From Colwellia psychrerythraea (GTDB lineage: Bacteria; Pseudomonadota; Gammaproteobacteria; Enterobacterales; Alteromonadaceae): a DNA stretch of 64,000 nucleotides. The stretch lies in the NCBI RefSeq assembly GCF_000764185.1, contig NZ_JQEC01000074.1, positions 62,001 to 126,000 of the forward strand, written 5' to 3'. Under the pieces are notes generated by a model. It saw only the letters and a list, made by a program, of their open reading frames with translations, was not told where the DNA came from and made no database searches. Shown piece after piece: positions 55,821-64,000 of the stretch. The position numbers and the translations under genes were made by a program. Each line of letters begins with the position of its first letter. Position 1 is the stretch's first letter.

Positions 55821-56426
55821 ATGCTTAAGATGATAAAAAGTTTTGTGGCGATATTGGCGCTTACTGGATGGGTGGCAGCGGCAAACGCAACACTAATTGT
55901 AAACACTGGCCCTGGTCCTGGGGGATCTGCAGGTGGTTATACATTATATTCGGAACAATTCCTCTACGGAGAGTTCATTACGACACAGGACTGGATTGTT
56001 AATAGTGTCGAAGGCTGGATCAGCCTAACCGGCATTGGTGAATCTGCGACAATTGGCATTTTTGCAGATGGTGGAGTAATCCCAAGCGCCGAACTTTATT
56101 CAATTGCCTTTTCTTCGGTCAATGGAGATGATGCTGCTTGGGAGGGGGCTTCAGGATTGAATTGGCTTTTATCCGCAGGTACATACTGGATTGGGGTCGA
56201 AGTACGAGGTGGCCAGACTATGTCTGGAGCCATGCCTTCTCCGGTTCCTAATCCGCTAAGTGCTTATGCGGTCAATCACCCTAATGGTAGTGGGCTGAAT
56301 GCCACTGGTTCTTTGAATGTCGGATTTCGTATTGATGCTTCTTCACCAGTTCCCGCGCCCGCAACCCTCGCGCTATTAGGCTTGAGCCTTGCCGGCCTTA
56401 GCTGGTCAAGACGCAAAAAATCCTAA
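55821..56426 (+). CDS. PEP-CTERM sorting-domain protein
   Basis: The 201-residue product has a signal peptide ending AANA (about residue 23) and a mid region of beta-rich, Gly-rich sequence. The C-terminus is VPAPATLALLGLSLAGLSW followed by SRRKK, the PEP-CTERM layout recognised by exosortase/EpsH systems, which cleave and anchor proteins at the surface, usually alongside exopolysaccharide. No exosortase gene lies in the window. GGAAGGA precedes the ATG. The 3' part is GC-rich for this window, which may mean transfer. Confidence 0.9.
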   Translation: MLKMIKSFVAILALTGWVAAANATLIVNTGPGPGGSAGGYTLYSEQFLYGEFITTQDWIVNSVEGWISLTGIGESATIGIFADGGVIPSAELYSIAFSSVNGDDAAWEGASGLNWLLSAGTYWIGVEVRGGQTMSGAMPSPVPNPLSAYAVNHPNGSGLNATGSLNVGFRIDASSPVPAPATLALLGLSLAGLSWSRRKKS

Positions 56427-56444
56427 ATAGCACTCCTAATGAAT

Positions 56445-56469
56445 AAGCCCTTCATGTGAGGGCTTTTTT
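56445..56469 (+). terminator. Rho-independent terminator
   Basis: The stem AAGCCCT/AGGGCTT (loop TCATGTG) runs straight into a T-run, 18 bases after the PEP-CTERM gene. Confidence 0.9.
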
Positions 56470-57105
56470 ATTTGTGAGATTCGAGGTCCCTTATGACCGT
56501 AGTTACGCTATAAGAATACTTTATTTAGAGGCTATCTCTCCTTTTAGAGGTTTCTATAAAGCGCAGTAAGTGCTCGGTACAGGTTAAACAATTTACTACC
56601 GTTATGGTGGCGACGTTACCAGTCAGGTAATAGCAAATAAAATTTGGCGGGTTACTTTTCCTCTGAAGGCTCATATCTGCATATAGCGTGTTGTCTTTGA
56701 GTTAGCATTTTTTACTACAAAGCCAGCTGTAAAGAAAACTGACACTATCAAAATCTATATAGAAGGAAGTTAGCGTAACGAAATTAACAATGATTGACAG
56801 CTTTGTTGGCAAACAAGTCATTGATACCTGTATAACTCTATGGTAATAGCAGTACTCTATTTTCTAATTCGTTATATCTTTTTAAGATAAATTCCATTCT
56901 CTGTAGATATAACTGTAAGATCATAAGTGCTTGAATTTATTATGTTTTATATGGGTTCTTAAGGCGAGTTAAATTAAGTTTTCATTGTTTTTATTGGGCT
57001 GTAGCAACAAAAGTGGCCATTCACTTTAATGAATAGCCACAGTTTGAGTTAATAGCACGGAAGTCATCGACCTTTATCTCTCTATTTACATGCTGCTATT
57101 AAACG
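56470..57105. other. 636-bp gap without a gene; minus-strand terminator at 57013-57040
   Basis: No reading frame is convincing. Near its end, GTGGCCATTCA/TGAATAGCCAC (one mismatch, loop CTTTAA) is followed on the minus strand by TTTTGTTG, so it probably terminates the lipoprotein/S41 protease operon. Confidence 0.65.
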
Positions 57106-57480
57106 TTATCGTTTAAAGCAAGACGTTGCCTTTAATGGCCACTCTTGCTCGGTATCAAGCCGGTTAAGTAAACAAGTATCGCCTTTCTTTCTTAATTCAA
57201 ACACTAAAGCAGGTTTTATCTCCTTACTATAAACTTTTACCCCATGTGATGAGGTTACCGGCGGAGTCGTCAGTAATAATCGACTCGTCTGTTGAAAGAC
57301 ATCCTGAGCTATTGGTACTATCTTGCCCGCCAAAGCATTGCTAATAACAGCAACAATTTCAGTGCGGGCGGCATTACTGTTTTCAGGCAGTAATGCAGGA
57401 ACTGATTCCTCAGCCTGCAGAGCACAAGCTGACAGAAGACTTAAAGATAGCGCGACAAAAGTAAGTTGTTTAATGATCAT
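57106..57480 (-). CDS. Small lipoprotein coupled to S41 protease gene
   Basis: The 124-residue product has a lipoprotein signal with lipobox LSAC (Cys19). The rest is unrecognised; two further Cys residues near the C-terminus (DTCLLNR, TSCFKR) may form a disulphide. Its start overlaps the protease gene's stop by four bases, so translation is coupled. A partner or regulator role for the protease is inferred. Confidence 0.8.
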   Translation of the reverse strand: MIIKQLTFVALSLSLLSACALQAEESVPALLPENSNAARTEIVAVISNALAGKIVPIAQDVFQQTSRLLLTTPPVTSSHGVKVYSKEIKPALVFELRKKGDTCLLNRLDTEQEWPLKATSCFKR

Positions 57481-59201
57481 TGAGTTTTACCCGCTCTGAT
57501 ATGGCGGAATTTATCAAAATACATATCATCAATAATGGCATCTTGCAGTGGCGTTCGAGTATCAAGCTTAGGTCCAAAATAATCAACCGAGTTGCTCGGT
57601 TGAGATAACATTGATTTGGGCGAACTAAAATCACTAATCGATTTACGGCTTAACTTAACCGGTTGTTCGTTAATCACTGGACAAGTATTATTAGTTTGAT
57701 AATAAAGCGCACTAGCAAGTAATATTTCTTGTTCATCACCCAACGAATGCAAATAATCCTCCTCAATAGGGCAACCTTGAACTTGGTATAGCTTACCTGC
57801 TTCAGGCAACTTAGCGGGTACTAAACCATCGGCATAATCACCAAAGCCGGCATCGTTTTCTCCTTTAAACTGCACCGTGAAATACGTAGAACCGCAGTTA
57901 TCTTGACTAACAAAGCCGTATGGTTTTCCGCAGGTTGTTTCACCAATTTGAATAACTTCTATGCCCACGCCAATTAACGAATTGATAAATGACTCACTTG
58001 CTGAGCAGGAAGAGCTAGTGGTAAGCACATAAACCCGAGCTAAATTTAAAGTTGGCAGTGGTTGGTCCGTTTGAATAACTGAGTCGCCACCAATTAAACG
58101 TCTTAAATCAATGGTCACATCAATAAATGGAAAACTGTTACTGGCTTTTTTATCGTTGTAAATGGTTTTTTCATATATCTTATTTTCGGTAACATCTTTA
58201 CCGGCAACCATATAAGCCAATTGCGATGAGAGTGCAAGAAAACCACCACCGTTATAGCGTAAATCAACAACTAAATCAGTAATTTGATCAGCTGAAAATT
58301 GATTGAACTCATCAAAGAGATCTTTTTCTACCGTGGAGTTATTAAAAGAATTCAACAACAAATAGCCGACTTTTCCTTGTGGAGTATCTATTGTTTTAGC
58401 TAACTGTAAAGGTACTCCTTCAATGGCAGCAGTTTGCAAAGTAACGTCATATTCAACATTATCAATACCGATAAACTTAAAGCTATGGCTCTCGCCTTCG
58501 TTACGACTAAATAGGGCATTCTCCATAATATCAATGTCACTTTGCGAGGTGGTATTAACAAAATCAACACCATCAATTTCCAGCAGCTTCGAACCACGAG
58601 AAACGCCCGAAGTCATTGCTTGCGTATTCGGCGTGATATTTTTTACCTGCCAACTTCTGGGTGGGGCAATACTACTTTGTTTATCATAGTCAATACCGTA
58701 ACCATAGCTGACGCCTAATTGTGTGCGCTCTTCAACACCACTTGTTGGCTCCATCCAATGAAACTTATCCTTCAAAGCGCCAGAGTCTGTTACCTCTGAT
58801 GTTTTAAGTTGGTCGAAATAATTGATTAAACTGAAATTTTTTGGATCTTTATCAATAACGTCCTTGTACCAAAGGTAAGTCTCATGAGTAAAGGCACGTT
58901 GCCAATGTTTTTCTAGTAGCTCACTGCCTTGTTTATCGGGATAAGTGATATTAGTAATAGGGCTGCTACCGCTGCGGGGATCCTTACATTGAGCAACAAA
59001 GTTACTTGACGGTTGAAATTGATCTTGCTGCCAAGTAGATTCAGTGACGGCTTTACTCACAGGCACTTGAGTAACCTTAGTTGTTCCGCCAGAGCCCCCA
59101 CCACAACCAGTGAGCATAACTAACGGCAGTGCTATGTTTAACAACAAGAGAGATTTTTTACTTAGGGTACTTTGTTCATCTTTGTCAATAACAACCGTCA
59201 T
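57477..59201 (-). CDS. S41-family (C-terminal processing type) peptidase lipoprotein
   Basis: The 574-residue product has a lipoprotein signal with lipobox LTGC (Cys33) followed by a Gly/Thr-rich linker (GGGSGGTT). A PDZ-like domain (~190-275; VSRGSKLLEIDGVDFVN) precedes the S41 catalytic region, with DLRYNGGGF and the serine in LTTSSSCSASESF. The family cleaves exported proteins, often near a hydrophobic C-terminus. The signal is preceded by an unusually long hydrophilic stretch (VIDKDEQSTLSKK). The stop overlaps the small lipoprotein gene. Anchoring in the periplasm or outer membrane is inferred. Confidence 0.92.
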   Translation of the reverse strand: MTVVIDKDEQSTLSKKSLLLLNIALPLVMLTGCGGGSGGTTKVTQVPVSKAVTESTWQQDQFQPSSNFVAQCKDPRSGSSPITNITYPDKQGSELLEKHWQRAFTHETYLWYKDVIDKDPKNFSLINYFDQLKTSEVTDSGALKDKFHWMEPTSGVEERTQLGVSYGYGIDYDKQSSIAPPRSWQVKNITPNTQAMTSGVSRGSKLLEIDGVDFVNTTSQSDIDIMENALFSRNEGESHSFKFIGIDNVEYDVTLQTAAIEGVPLQLAKTIDTPQGKVGYLLLNSFNNSTVEKDLFDEFNQFSADQITDLVVDLRYNGGGFLALSSQLAYMVAGKDVTENKIYEKTIYNDKKASNSFPFIDVTIDLRRLIGGDSVIQTDQPLPTLNLARVYVLTTSSSCSASESFINSLIGVGIEVIQIGETTCGKPYGFVSQDNCGSTYFTVQFKGENDAGFGDYADGLVPAKLPEAGKLYQVQGCPIEEDYLHSLGDEQEILLASALYYQTNNTCPVINEQPVKLSRKSISDFSSPKSMLSQPSNSVDYFGPKLDTRTPLQDAIIDDMYFDKFRHIRAGKTQ

Positions 59202-59826
59202 CTACACTATTTCCTTTTAATATGAATCCACTTCAATCGTCTTTGGGTAAAGTAATGTTCTATAACTTAAGCCAAAACAACAAAAAATCGATAGCTATCT
59301 TAAGTTATATGTAAGTAATTAACAATTACTTACAATGGTTTACAAGCAAGTATTAGACAGATTAGTCGGCTCTAATAATACTTCTCCATACCTTGGCTCT
59401 AGCATTTTTTTGAAAGTAAGGATGTCCATGATTTCACCCCAAACTGGTCACCCACATATTCCCATCTTCTTCACTCCCGTGATTAAGTCTCAGTCACTTT
59501 CAAAGTTACGCCCTCATCATTTTCGAATCTGCGCCTCCGTCATTTCTGAAGTGACTTGTCGGAAATCCAAACTCTAAAAAACATGAAGCTGTGACTTTAT
59601 TTTGGGGGAGGGGGGCGAGTTTAGTTTGAGGGCTTGAGCGTGTGATTACATGTCTATATGTGATGGATGTTCTAGTTAATTGTTAGATGTAACCTTAATC
59701 AATCCTCAAGCTTAATGATAAATGAATAATATGTACTTTACATAGGGTGGATTAAATCCATAGAATTAGTTACTTAGCGTTCATTGTGAACCTCTTACTG
59801 AATATAATTATAAAAGGAATTAATTT
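59202..59826. other. 625-bp gap with possible insertion-sequence remnant
   Basis: Bases ~59340-59640 look unlike their surroundings: repeated motifs GTCACTTTC, ATCATTTTC and GTCATTTCT at 59490-59560 resemble the multiple end repeats of IS21-type elements, followed by a G-run (59601-59615). A 29-codon minus-strand frame (59340-59429) begins MDILTFKKMLEPRYGEV. This is a weak call. AAGGAA at 59814 is the ribosome site for the lysozyme-like gene. Confidence 0.35.
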
Positions 59827-60414
59827 ATGGCTTCTGCTGCAGAAAAAACTAAATTACGCGCTAAAATGGAAATATATGAGGGGAAAGTTAGCCACATGTA
59901 TCTCGACTCTAAGGGGTTGGTTACTGTTGGTGTTGGACATTTACTAAAAGATCTCGCTAGTGCGCAACAATTAAGTTTTAAAAAAAGCAATAACATGCCT
60001 GCCTCTATAAGTGAAATTAAAGCTGATTATGATGCGGTAAAGAAACAAGCAAAAAATAGATTAGCTAGTTTTTATAAAGAATATGTGGCGCTCAAGTTGT
60101 TGGATACAGATATTAATACGCTAACTAACGAGAATATTGATAGTTTTGATGGTGAGTTAAAAATAATATTTACTGATTTTTCAACGTACCCAACTGAAGT
60201 TAAATTTGCTCTATTTGACATTATTTTCAATGTCGGCATGACTGACTTAAATAACAAATGGCCAAGCTTTATGACAGCTATTAAAGCTAAAGATTGGACT
60301 AAAGCCGCCCAAGAATCGCATAGAAAATCGCCCATTTCAGCAGAAAGAAATAAGTATGTTAAAGATCTACTTGAAAAAGCAGCAGCAAACTCAACTTCTC
60401 CAGCCAAAGCATAG
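59827..60414 (+). CDS. T4-lysozyme-like (GH24) muramidase without signal peptide
   Basis: The 195-residue product contains YEGKVSHMYLDSKGLVTVG, with Glu18, Asp27 and Thr33 spaced exactly as the E11-D20-T26 triad of phage T4 lysozyme, then VGHLL. GH24 enzymes cleave the glycan strands of peptidoglycan. No signal peptide is seen, so it must leave the cytoplasm by a holin, lysis or a secretion system. No phage genes surround it. The next gene (14 bases on) encodes an exported protein that could be its immunity partner. A good ribosome site (AAAAGGAA) precedes the ATG. Catalytic fold well supported; export route unknown. Confidence 0.85.
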   Translation: MASAAEKTKLRAKMEIYEGKVSHMYLDSKGLVTVGVGHLLKDLASAQQLSFKKSNNMPASISEIKADYDAVKKQAKNRLASFYKEYVALKLLDTDINTLTNENIDSFDGELKIIFTDFSTYPTEVKFALFDIIFNVGMTDLNNKWPSFMTAIKAKDWTKAAQESHRKSPISAERNKYVKDLLEKAAANSTSPAKA

Positions 60415-60428
60415 AAGTCAGGGATATT

Positions 60429-61178
60429 ATGTATTTCAAACAATTATTAATAGCTAGTGCTCTATTTTTCCAAGTAACCGCGCAAGGGGGTGTGACAAAT
60501 TCAGCCCCAGAATCCAGAGTAAGTATTCCTGTAAGCTGGAATACAGGTTTTACCTTACCCGAACTTCTAGCATCGACTATCGAATTCACTTCTATTGAAG
60601 ATCTTGAACAATTAATTGCTGCGCCTTGGTACGCCGACATTACCATGACCCAGACCAAAGCAGGTGAGTCCGTTTTTAACACGTGTCATAATTATTTTGA
60701 ACAAGCAATTGAAACAACACGTACCGCTAAAGAAAATGAAATGGGTCCCTACCTAGAATTTAAGGTAATGTGCGAAGCCGGTAACCTGCTTTTATCAGCT
60801 AAAAACGCTACATCGAGTTATTTACCTGAGTTAGTACTCAGTAATAATTTACCTAACCTGCTGCCAAAGTCGGTTGCACTGCAAACATCCCTTGAAGAGT
60901 CTAAGCGAAATGCTAACAACGCCGCATTAACCCATTGGGCAGATATAACGCCACTTACCAACTATGAATCACAATCGGCCACTAAATCTACCTATTATCA
61001 TGACGGTGGATACCAAGAGCTAGAAATTATAGGTCGCGGAGATACAAATAATGATCACATCGAAGATGTCATTGTTGTGGTACATGATTATTTAGATGGT
61101 GGTAATTACATGAATATCAGGCTGTTAGTATTATCGGTAGATAGACAAAATAACTGGCAGCTTTTAAAAGCGTTGTAG
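60429..61178 (+). CDS. Exported protein, candidate immunity partner of the lysozyme-like protein
   Basis: The 249-residue product has a signal peptide (IASALFFQVTAQ, ending about residue 19) and no known domain. A Cys pair (NTCHNYF, MCEAGN) and a single EF-hand/FG-GAP-like loop (DTNNDHIEDVIVVV) near the C-terminus are visible. It begins 14 bases after the lysozyme-like gene, with AGGGAT before the ATG, so the two are in one operon. Periplasmic proteins that block a peptidoglycan hydrolase are typical immunity proteins of type VI secretion effectors; this reading is inference. Confidence 0.75.
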   Translation: MYFKQLLIASALFFQVTAQGGVTNSAPESRVSIPVSWNTGFTLPELLASTIEFTSIEDLEQLIAAPWYADITMTQTKAGESVFNTCHNYFEQAIETTRTAKENEMGPYLEFKVMCEAGNLLLSAKNATSSYLPELVLSNNLPNLLPKSVALQTSLEESKRNANNAALTHWADITPLTNYESQSATKSTYYHDGGYQELEIIGRGDTNNDHIEDVIVVVHDYLDGGNYMNIRLLVLSVDRQNNWQLLKAL

Positions 61179-61238
61179 TGTAACTTTCCACTGTTGTAGG
61201 GCAAGTAACAAGTAACACTGTTATATCAACCATTAACA

Positions 61239-61267
61239 AAAAAGACCTATATCATTTAGGCCTTTTT
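61239..61267 (+). terminator. Rho-independent terminator after the lysozyme operon
   Basis: AAAAAGACCTA pairs with TAGGCCTTTTT (one mismatch) around TATCATT, and the second arm ends in a T-run. Confidence 0.75.
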
Positions 61268-61472
61268 GCATTCCAACTATTAAACTCCCCATGTTGTTTG
61301 TCTTAAAGTGCTTTCGATACAGGAAAAATTCATTAAATAAGAAGCGGAAGAGGAGGGGCAGGAATACCTTGGTTCTAGATACATTCACTGGCAAAAATAA
61401 CAAGCCTGCTTAGCGTAACTGTAATAGACATTCTATACTTATTTCCATGGTTTTCTTTGTCGAAATTCATGG

Positions 61473-61738
61473 ATATACCCGTGACCATTCAATATGCATG
61501 TTTCAGAGTGCTTGAGCAATTTCAATTCAAGGCATATTAATGTAGCCATGGTTATTCCATTTCAAATGAATGTAACGATGAAGTGATGTTGCTCAAGCTC
61601 TTCTGCGATGGGTTTTAAATGACTTTATGCTGCGTTAAAGAACGAAAATATAGAATAACTATGTTTACTTTATTCTCCTTGCCTAAAGTCATTTAAATTC
61701 CCACTGAAATCGAGCACTTTGAATGGTAACGGGTATAT
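61473..61738. mobile_element. MITE-like element abutting the POT transporter gene
   Basis: A 266-bp non-coding element has ends ATATACCCGTGACCATTCAA and the complement of ATATACCCGTTACCATTCAA, i.e. 19 of 20 matching bases. It is a different family from the MITE at 38619. Its right end is two bases before the transporter's ATG. I recognise the interior as the kind of repeat common in Alteromonadales genomes, but this was not checked. Confidence 0.8.
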
Positions 61739-61740
61739 AT

Positions 61741-63375
61741 ATGAATAAAACAGACACCCCTGATACGGATAAACAGATAAGTGCTGATGAATTATTTGGT
61801 CACCCAAAAGGCTTGTATGTTTGTTTCGCTACTGAATTATGGGAGCGATTTTCATTCTATGGTATGAAGTATTTGCTGCTGTTATATTTGACTAAATACC
61901 ATTTGTTTTCAGACGGAGAAGGCTTGGCAGTATTAGGCGCCTATGCGGGTTTAGTTTACACCTTACCTGTTATCGGTGGTATGTTAGCCGATCGCTACCT
62001 AGGTATGAAAAAGTCGGTGATCTTCGGTGGTATTTTACTCAGTATTGGTCATCTGCTTATGGCAGTAGAAGGTCACCAAGCGGTGCAATATGTGGCCGGG
62101 ACTATTTTAACTGCAGATATTACCCTTAATACTGGCGCTGTACTTAGTGCAGGTACGCAATTAAGCCAAACGATTAAAGTACAAGACCTAGCGGCGCTGA
62201 ATGTTTTTTATCTGGCGCTATCGCTTATTGTTGTTGGCGTTGGTTTTTTAAAGCCCAATATCTCCACTATCGTTGGTCAATTATATAGTAAGGATGATCC
62301 CCGTCGTGACTCTGGCTTTACTATTTTTTATATGGGTATCAACCTTGGCGCTTTTACCGCCACAATTATTTGTGTTTATTTAGGAGAAACATTCGGCTGG
62401 GGTTATGGCTTTGGCGCCGCAGGCATTGGCATGCTGTTTGGCTTGGTTACTTTCACTAAGGGACTGAAATATTTACGTGGCTTGGCTGAGCCGCCACACC
62501 CTGAACTTTTAGCCGAGAAAGTGTGGGGTTTACTCAGCCGTGAATACCTAATATATGTAACAGCCATATTAAGTTTGTCGGTATTTTGGTTAATGATCCA
62601 ACATGAGCCTGTGGTGTTTGTTGCCCAGCAGATTTTACTGATTGTTGCCGGGGGCGGTCTAATCGCTTTTGCGCTGTTAAAAGGCAGCAGAGCAGAGTTT
62701 CAACAAATGTTGGTACTCATGGTTTTAATTGCGTCTACCATTGTTTTTTGGGCGCTGTTTGAGCAGGCCGCTGGCTCTATGACCTTATATGCCGATAGGG
62801 TAGTTGATAGAACTATTGCTGGTATCGAAATATCAGCCGGTCAGTTTGGCTCTCTCAATGCAGGTTTTATCATTGTTTTAGCCCTACCTTTTGCGGCCTT
62901 ATGGGTATGGTTAGAAAAGTTTCAACTAAACCCCAATATTCCCGTTAAATTTGCTTTAGGCATTATTCTGGCAGGCATAGGTTTTGCTGTCTTAGTGTTA
63001 GGCGCACAATTTCCTAATGAGGCAGGAAAAATCAGCTTATGGTGGTTAGTGTTGGCTTATCTTATTCATACCACCGGTGAACTATGTATTTCGCCAGTAG
63101 GGCTTTCCGCGGTAACTAAGCTTGCCATACATCGTGTAGTAGGGCTTTCAATGGGGGTGTGGTTTTTAGCAACGGCGCTGTCTGAAACCCTTGCTATGCG
63201 CTTAGGAAAAATGGCTGCCATTGATACCCAAGGCGGAGAGGTTGCTAGTGTTAGTGAGGCTGTTGTTATCTATAGCCAGCTGTTTGAATTTTTAATGTGG
63301 GTGGGTCTTGGTACCGGCGTGGTGGTTTTAGTGATATCGCCACTGTTAAAGCGTGGTATGCATGGCGTACGCTAA
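61741..63375 (+). CDS. POT-family proton-dependent oligopeptide transporter
   Basis: The 544-residue membrane protein has the POT signature ELWERFSFYGMKYLLLLYL (ExxERF) and the MFS-type GGMLADRYLG motif after helix 2. It has 14 predicted helices, as in bacterial DtpA/DtpB types. It imports di- and tripeptides with H+, which fits a bacterium that secretes proteases. The start is taken at ATG 61741 (MNKTDTPDTD). An in-frame ATG at 61723 lies inside the MITE's terminal repeat and would add six residues. No canonical ribosome site remains before 61741, only GGTAACGGG within the MITE end. Confidence 0.92.
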   Translation: MNKTDTPDTDKQISADELFGHPKGLYVCFATELWERFSFYGMKYLLLLYLTKYHLFSDGEGLAVLGAYAGLVYTLPVIGGMLADRYLGMKKSVIFGGILLSIGHLLMAVEGHQAVQYVAGTILTADITLNTGAVLSAGTQLSQTIKVQDLAALNVFYLALSLIVVGVGFLKPNISTIVGQLYSKDDPRRDSGFTIFYMGINLGAFTATIICVYLGETFGWGYGFGAAGIGMLFGLVTFTKGLKYLRGLAEPPHPELLAEKVWGLLSREYLIYVTAILSLSVFWLMIQHEPVVFVAQQILLIVAGGGLIAFALLKGSRAEFQQMLVLMVLIASTIVFWALFEQAAGSMTLYADRVVDRTIAGIEISAGQFGSLNAGFIIVLALPFAALWVWLEKFQLNPNIPVKFALGIILAGIGFAVLVLGAQFPNEAGKISLWWLVLAYLIHTTGELCISPVGLSAVTKLAIHRVVGLSMGVWFLATALSETLAMRLGKMAAIDTQGGEVASVSEAVVIYSQLFEFLMWVGLGTGVVVLVISPLLKRGMHGVR

Positions 63376-63533
63376 ACTGCTGGTAGCTTTAGCACTAAAG
63401 TTAAACATATAATATTAACTCCTAGCTTTATCTTCAATAAGAGAATAAATGTATTACTGAATAGGGGATTTATCTTGACTAAAAAGGTCAACTCGAACGG
63501 AAACAAATTCATCTAAAATATTTTAGCGCTCAT

Positions 63534-63932
63534 ATGAAACATTTTATTTTACCCATTATGTTACTCCTTGGTGGTTGCTCTACTACTTGTACTATTCCGT
63601 ATGGCGATTATGAGGCGTATGGGGGCAATGAGTCAGCGACTATATTAACGTTAAGTTCAGAGGGCTATCAGCTTATTTTTTAGCATTGTACTCCTACAGA
63701 ACATGAAAACAGCTCTCAACTAACAGAGTTTTATACGTGGTATTGCAAAGGTAGTATTGCGGAGGTGAGTAGCAAAAATGGGGTTGCTGTGTTTGAGCTA
63801 AAAACGATTGGTGAAAATCCTCTTGCTTTAGTTGAGGCTACAAAAACACTGGTATTTAAAGTATCAAATAATGAGGTACTGTCAAAAGCGATACTCTATC
63901 CATCAAAGAGCCTTAAGGATGGGGAACGATAA
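63534..63932 (+). pseudogene. Small lipoprotein gene with in-frame TAG
   Basis: The frame starts MKHFILPIMLLLGGCSTT (lipobox LGGC, Cys15) and hits TAG at 63681-63683 after 49 codons. The same frame then continues open for 82 codons (HCTPTEHENSS... to TAA 63930-63932) with coding-like composition. The whole would be a lipoprotein of about 130 residues. It is either a recently broken gene or one read through at the amber codon. Function unknown. Confidence 0.75.
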
Positions 63933-64000
63933 ACGAGTGTTATAGTTAACTTATTTAACACGCTATTTCCGCCGTTTCGAACGAGCTGATTTATTTTTCT

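Noticed and set aside
59335..59577. 80-codon plus-strand frame
   Set aside because: It lies across the suspected mobile-element remnant with repeated motifs, has no ribosome site and no recognisable protein.

Overview
The window looks like chromosome from a marine gammaproteobacterium of the Colwellia/Thalassotalea type (order Alteromonadales). This is inferred from the AT-rich sequence, the gene families (SurA/PpiC-like lipoproteins, secreted proteases with PKD and chitin-binding-type tails, a Vibrio-type sodium/galactose symporter, RAYT transposases) and two MITE-like elements in gene gaps. I saw no rRNA, tRNA, CRISPR array or complete insertion sequence.

Bases 1-26447 hold eight consecutive plus-strand genes for exported proteins. 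The first is the 3' part of a giant gene (4,483 residues visible) that ends in three copies of a module made of a calcium-binding TSP3 linker and exactly seven FG-GAP blades, i.e. three predicted integrin-like propellers. It is followed by two lipoprotein foldase-like genes (one a clear parvulin, one lacking the parvulin core), a dockerin/Ig/carboxypeptidase-regulatory protein, an unrecognised 1,136-residue secreted protein, a HEAT-like secreted protein, a small lipoprotein, and a secreted protein of the zinc-dependent phospholipase C/S1-P1 nuclease type. I read this as one extracellular or cell-surface locus whose giant product may have its own periplasmic chaperones. It is the best candidate here for an undescribed system.

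Bases 26448-28840 carry two broken RAYT transposase genes, each preceded by a REP-like palindrome, and an orphan gene. Bases 28839-33500 hold two divergent secreted proteases, one subtilisin-type and one chymotrypsin-type, which share the same PKD-CBM-PKD-CBM tail and the same terminator stem. A SNF2 helicase follows on the minus strand.

Bases 37524-44146 are a galactose locus: galR, then galT-galK-Na+/galactose symporter-galM in the opposite direction. Matching GalR-type operators lie in front of galR and galT, and a 264-bp MITE sits between them. No galE is present in the window. From 44275 to 49429 come a periplasmic solute-binding protein, a PhyH-type dioxygenase, an aromatic amino acid permease, and a divergent AhpD-like/MarR pair with a candidate operator; the MarR gene probably starts at an ATT codon.

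Bases 49591-53163 are a minus-strand cluster: a TetR regulator, three small membrane proteins and an ABC1/UbiB-type kinase-like protein. Two EamA permeases, a PEP-CTERM protein, and a translationally coupled S41 protease lipoprotein plus small lipoprotein follow. Bases 59827-61178 encode a T4-lysozyme-like protein without a signal peptide and an exported partner, which together look like a toxin/immunity pair. A second MITE ends two bases before the start codon of a POT peptide transporter (61741-63375). The window closes with a small lipoprotein gene interrupted by an in-frame TAG.
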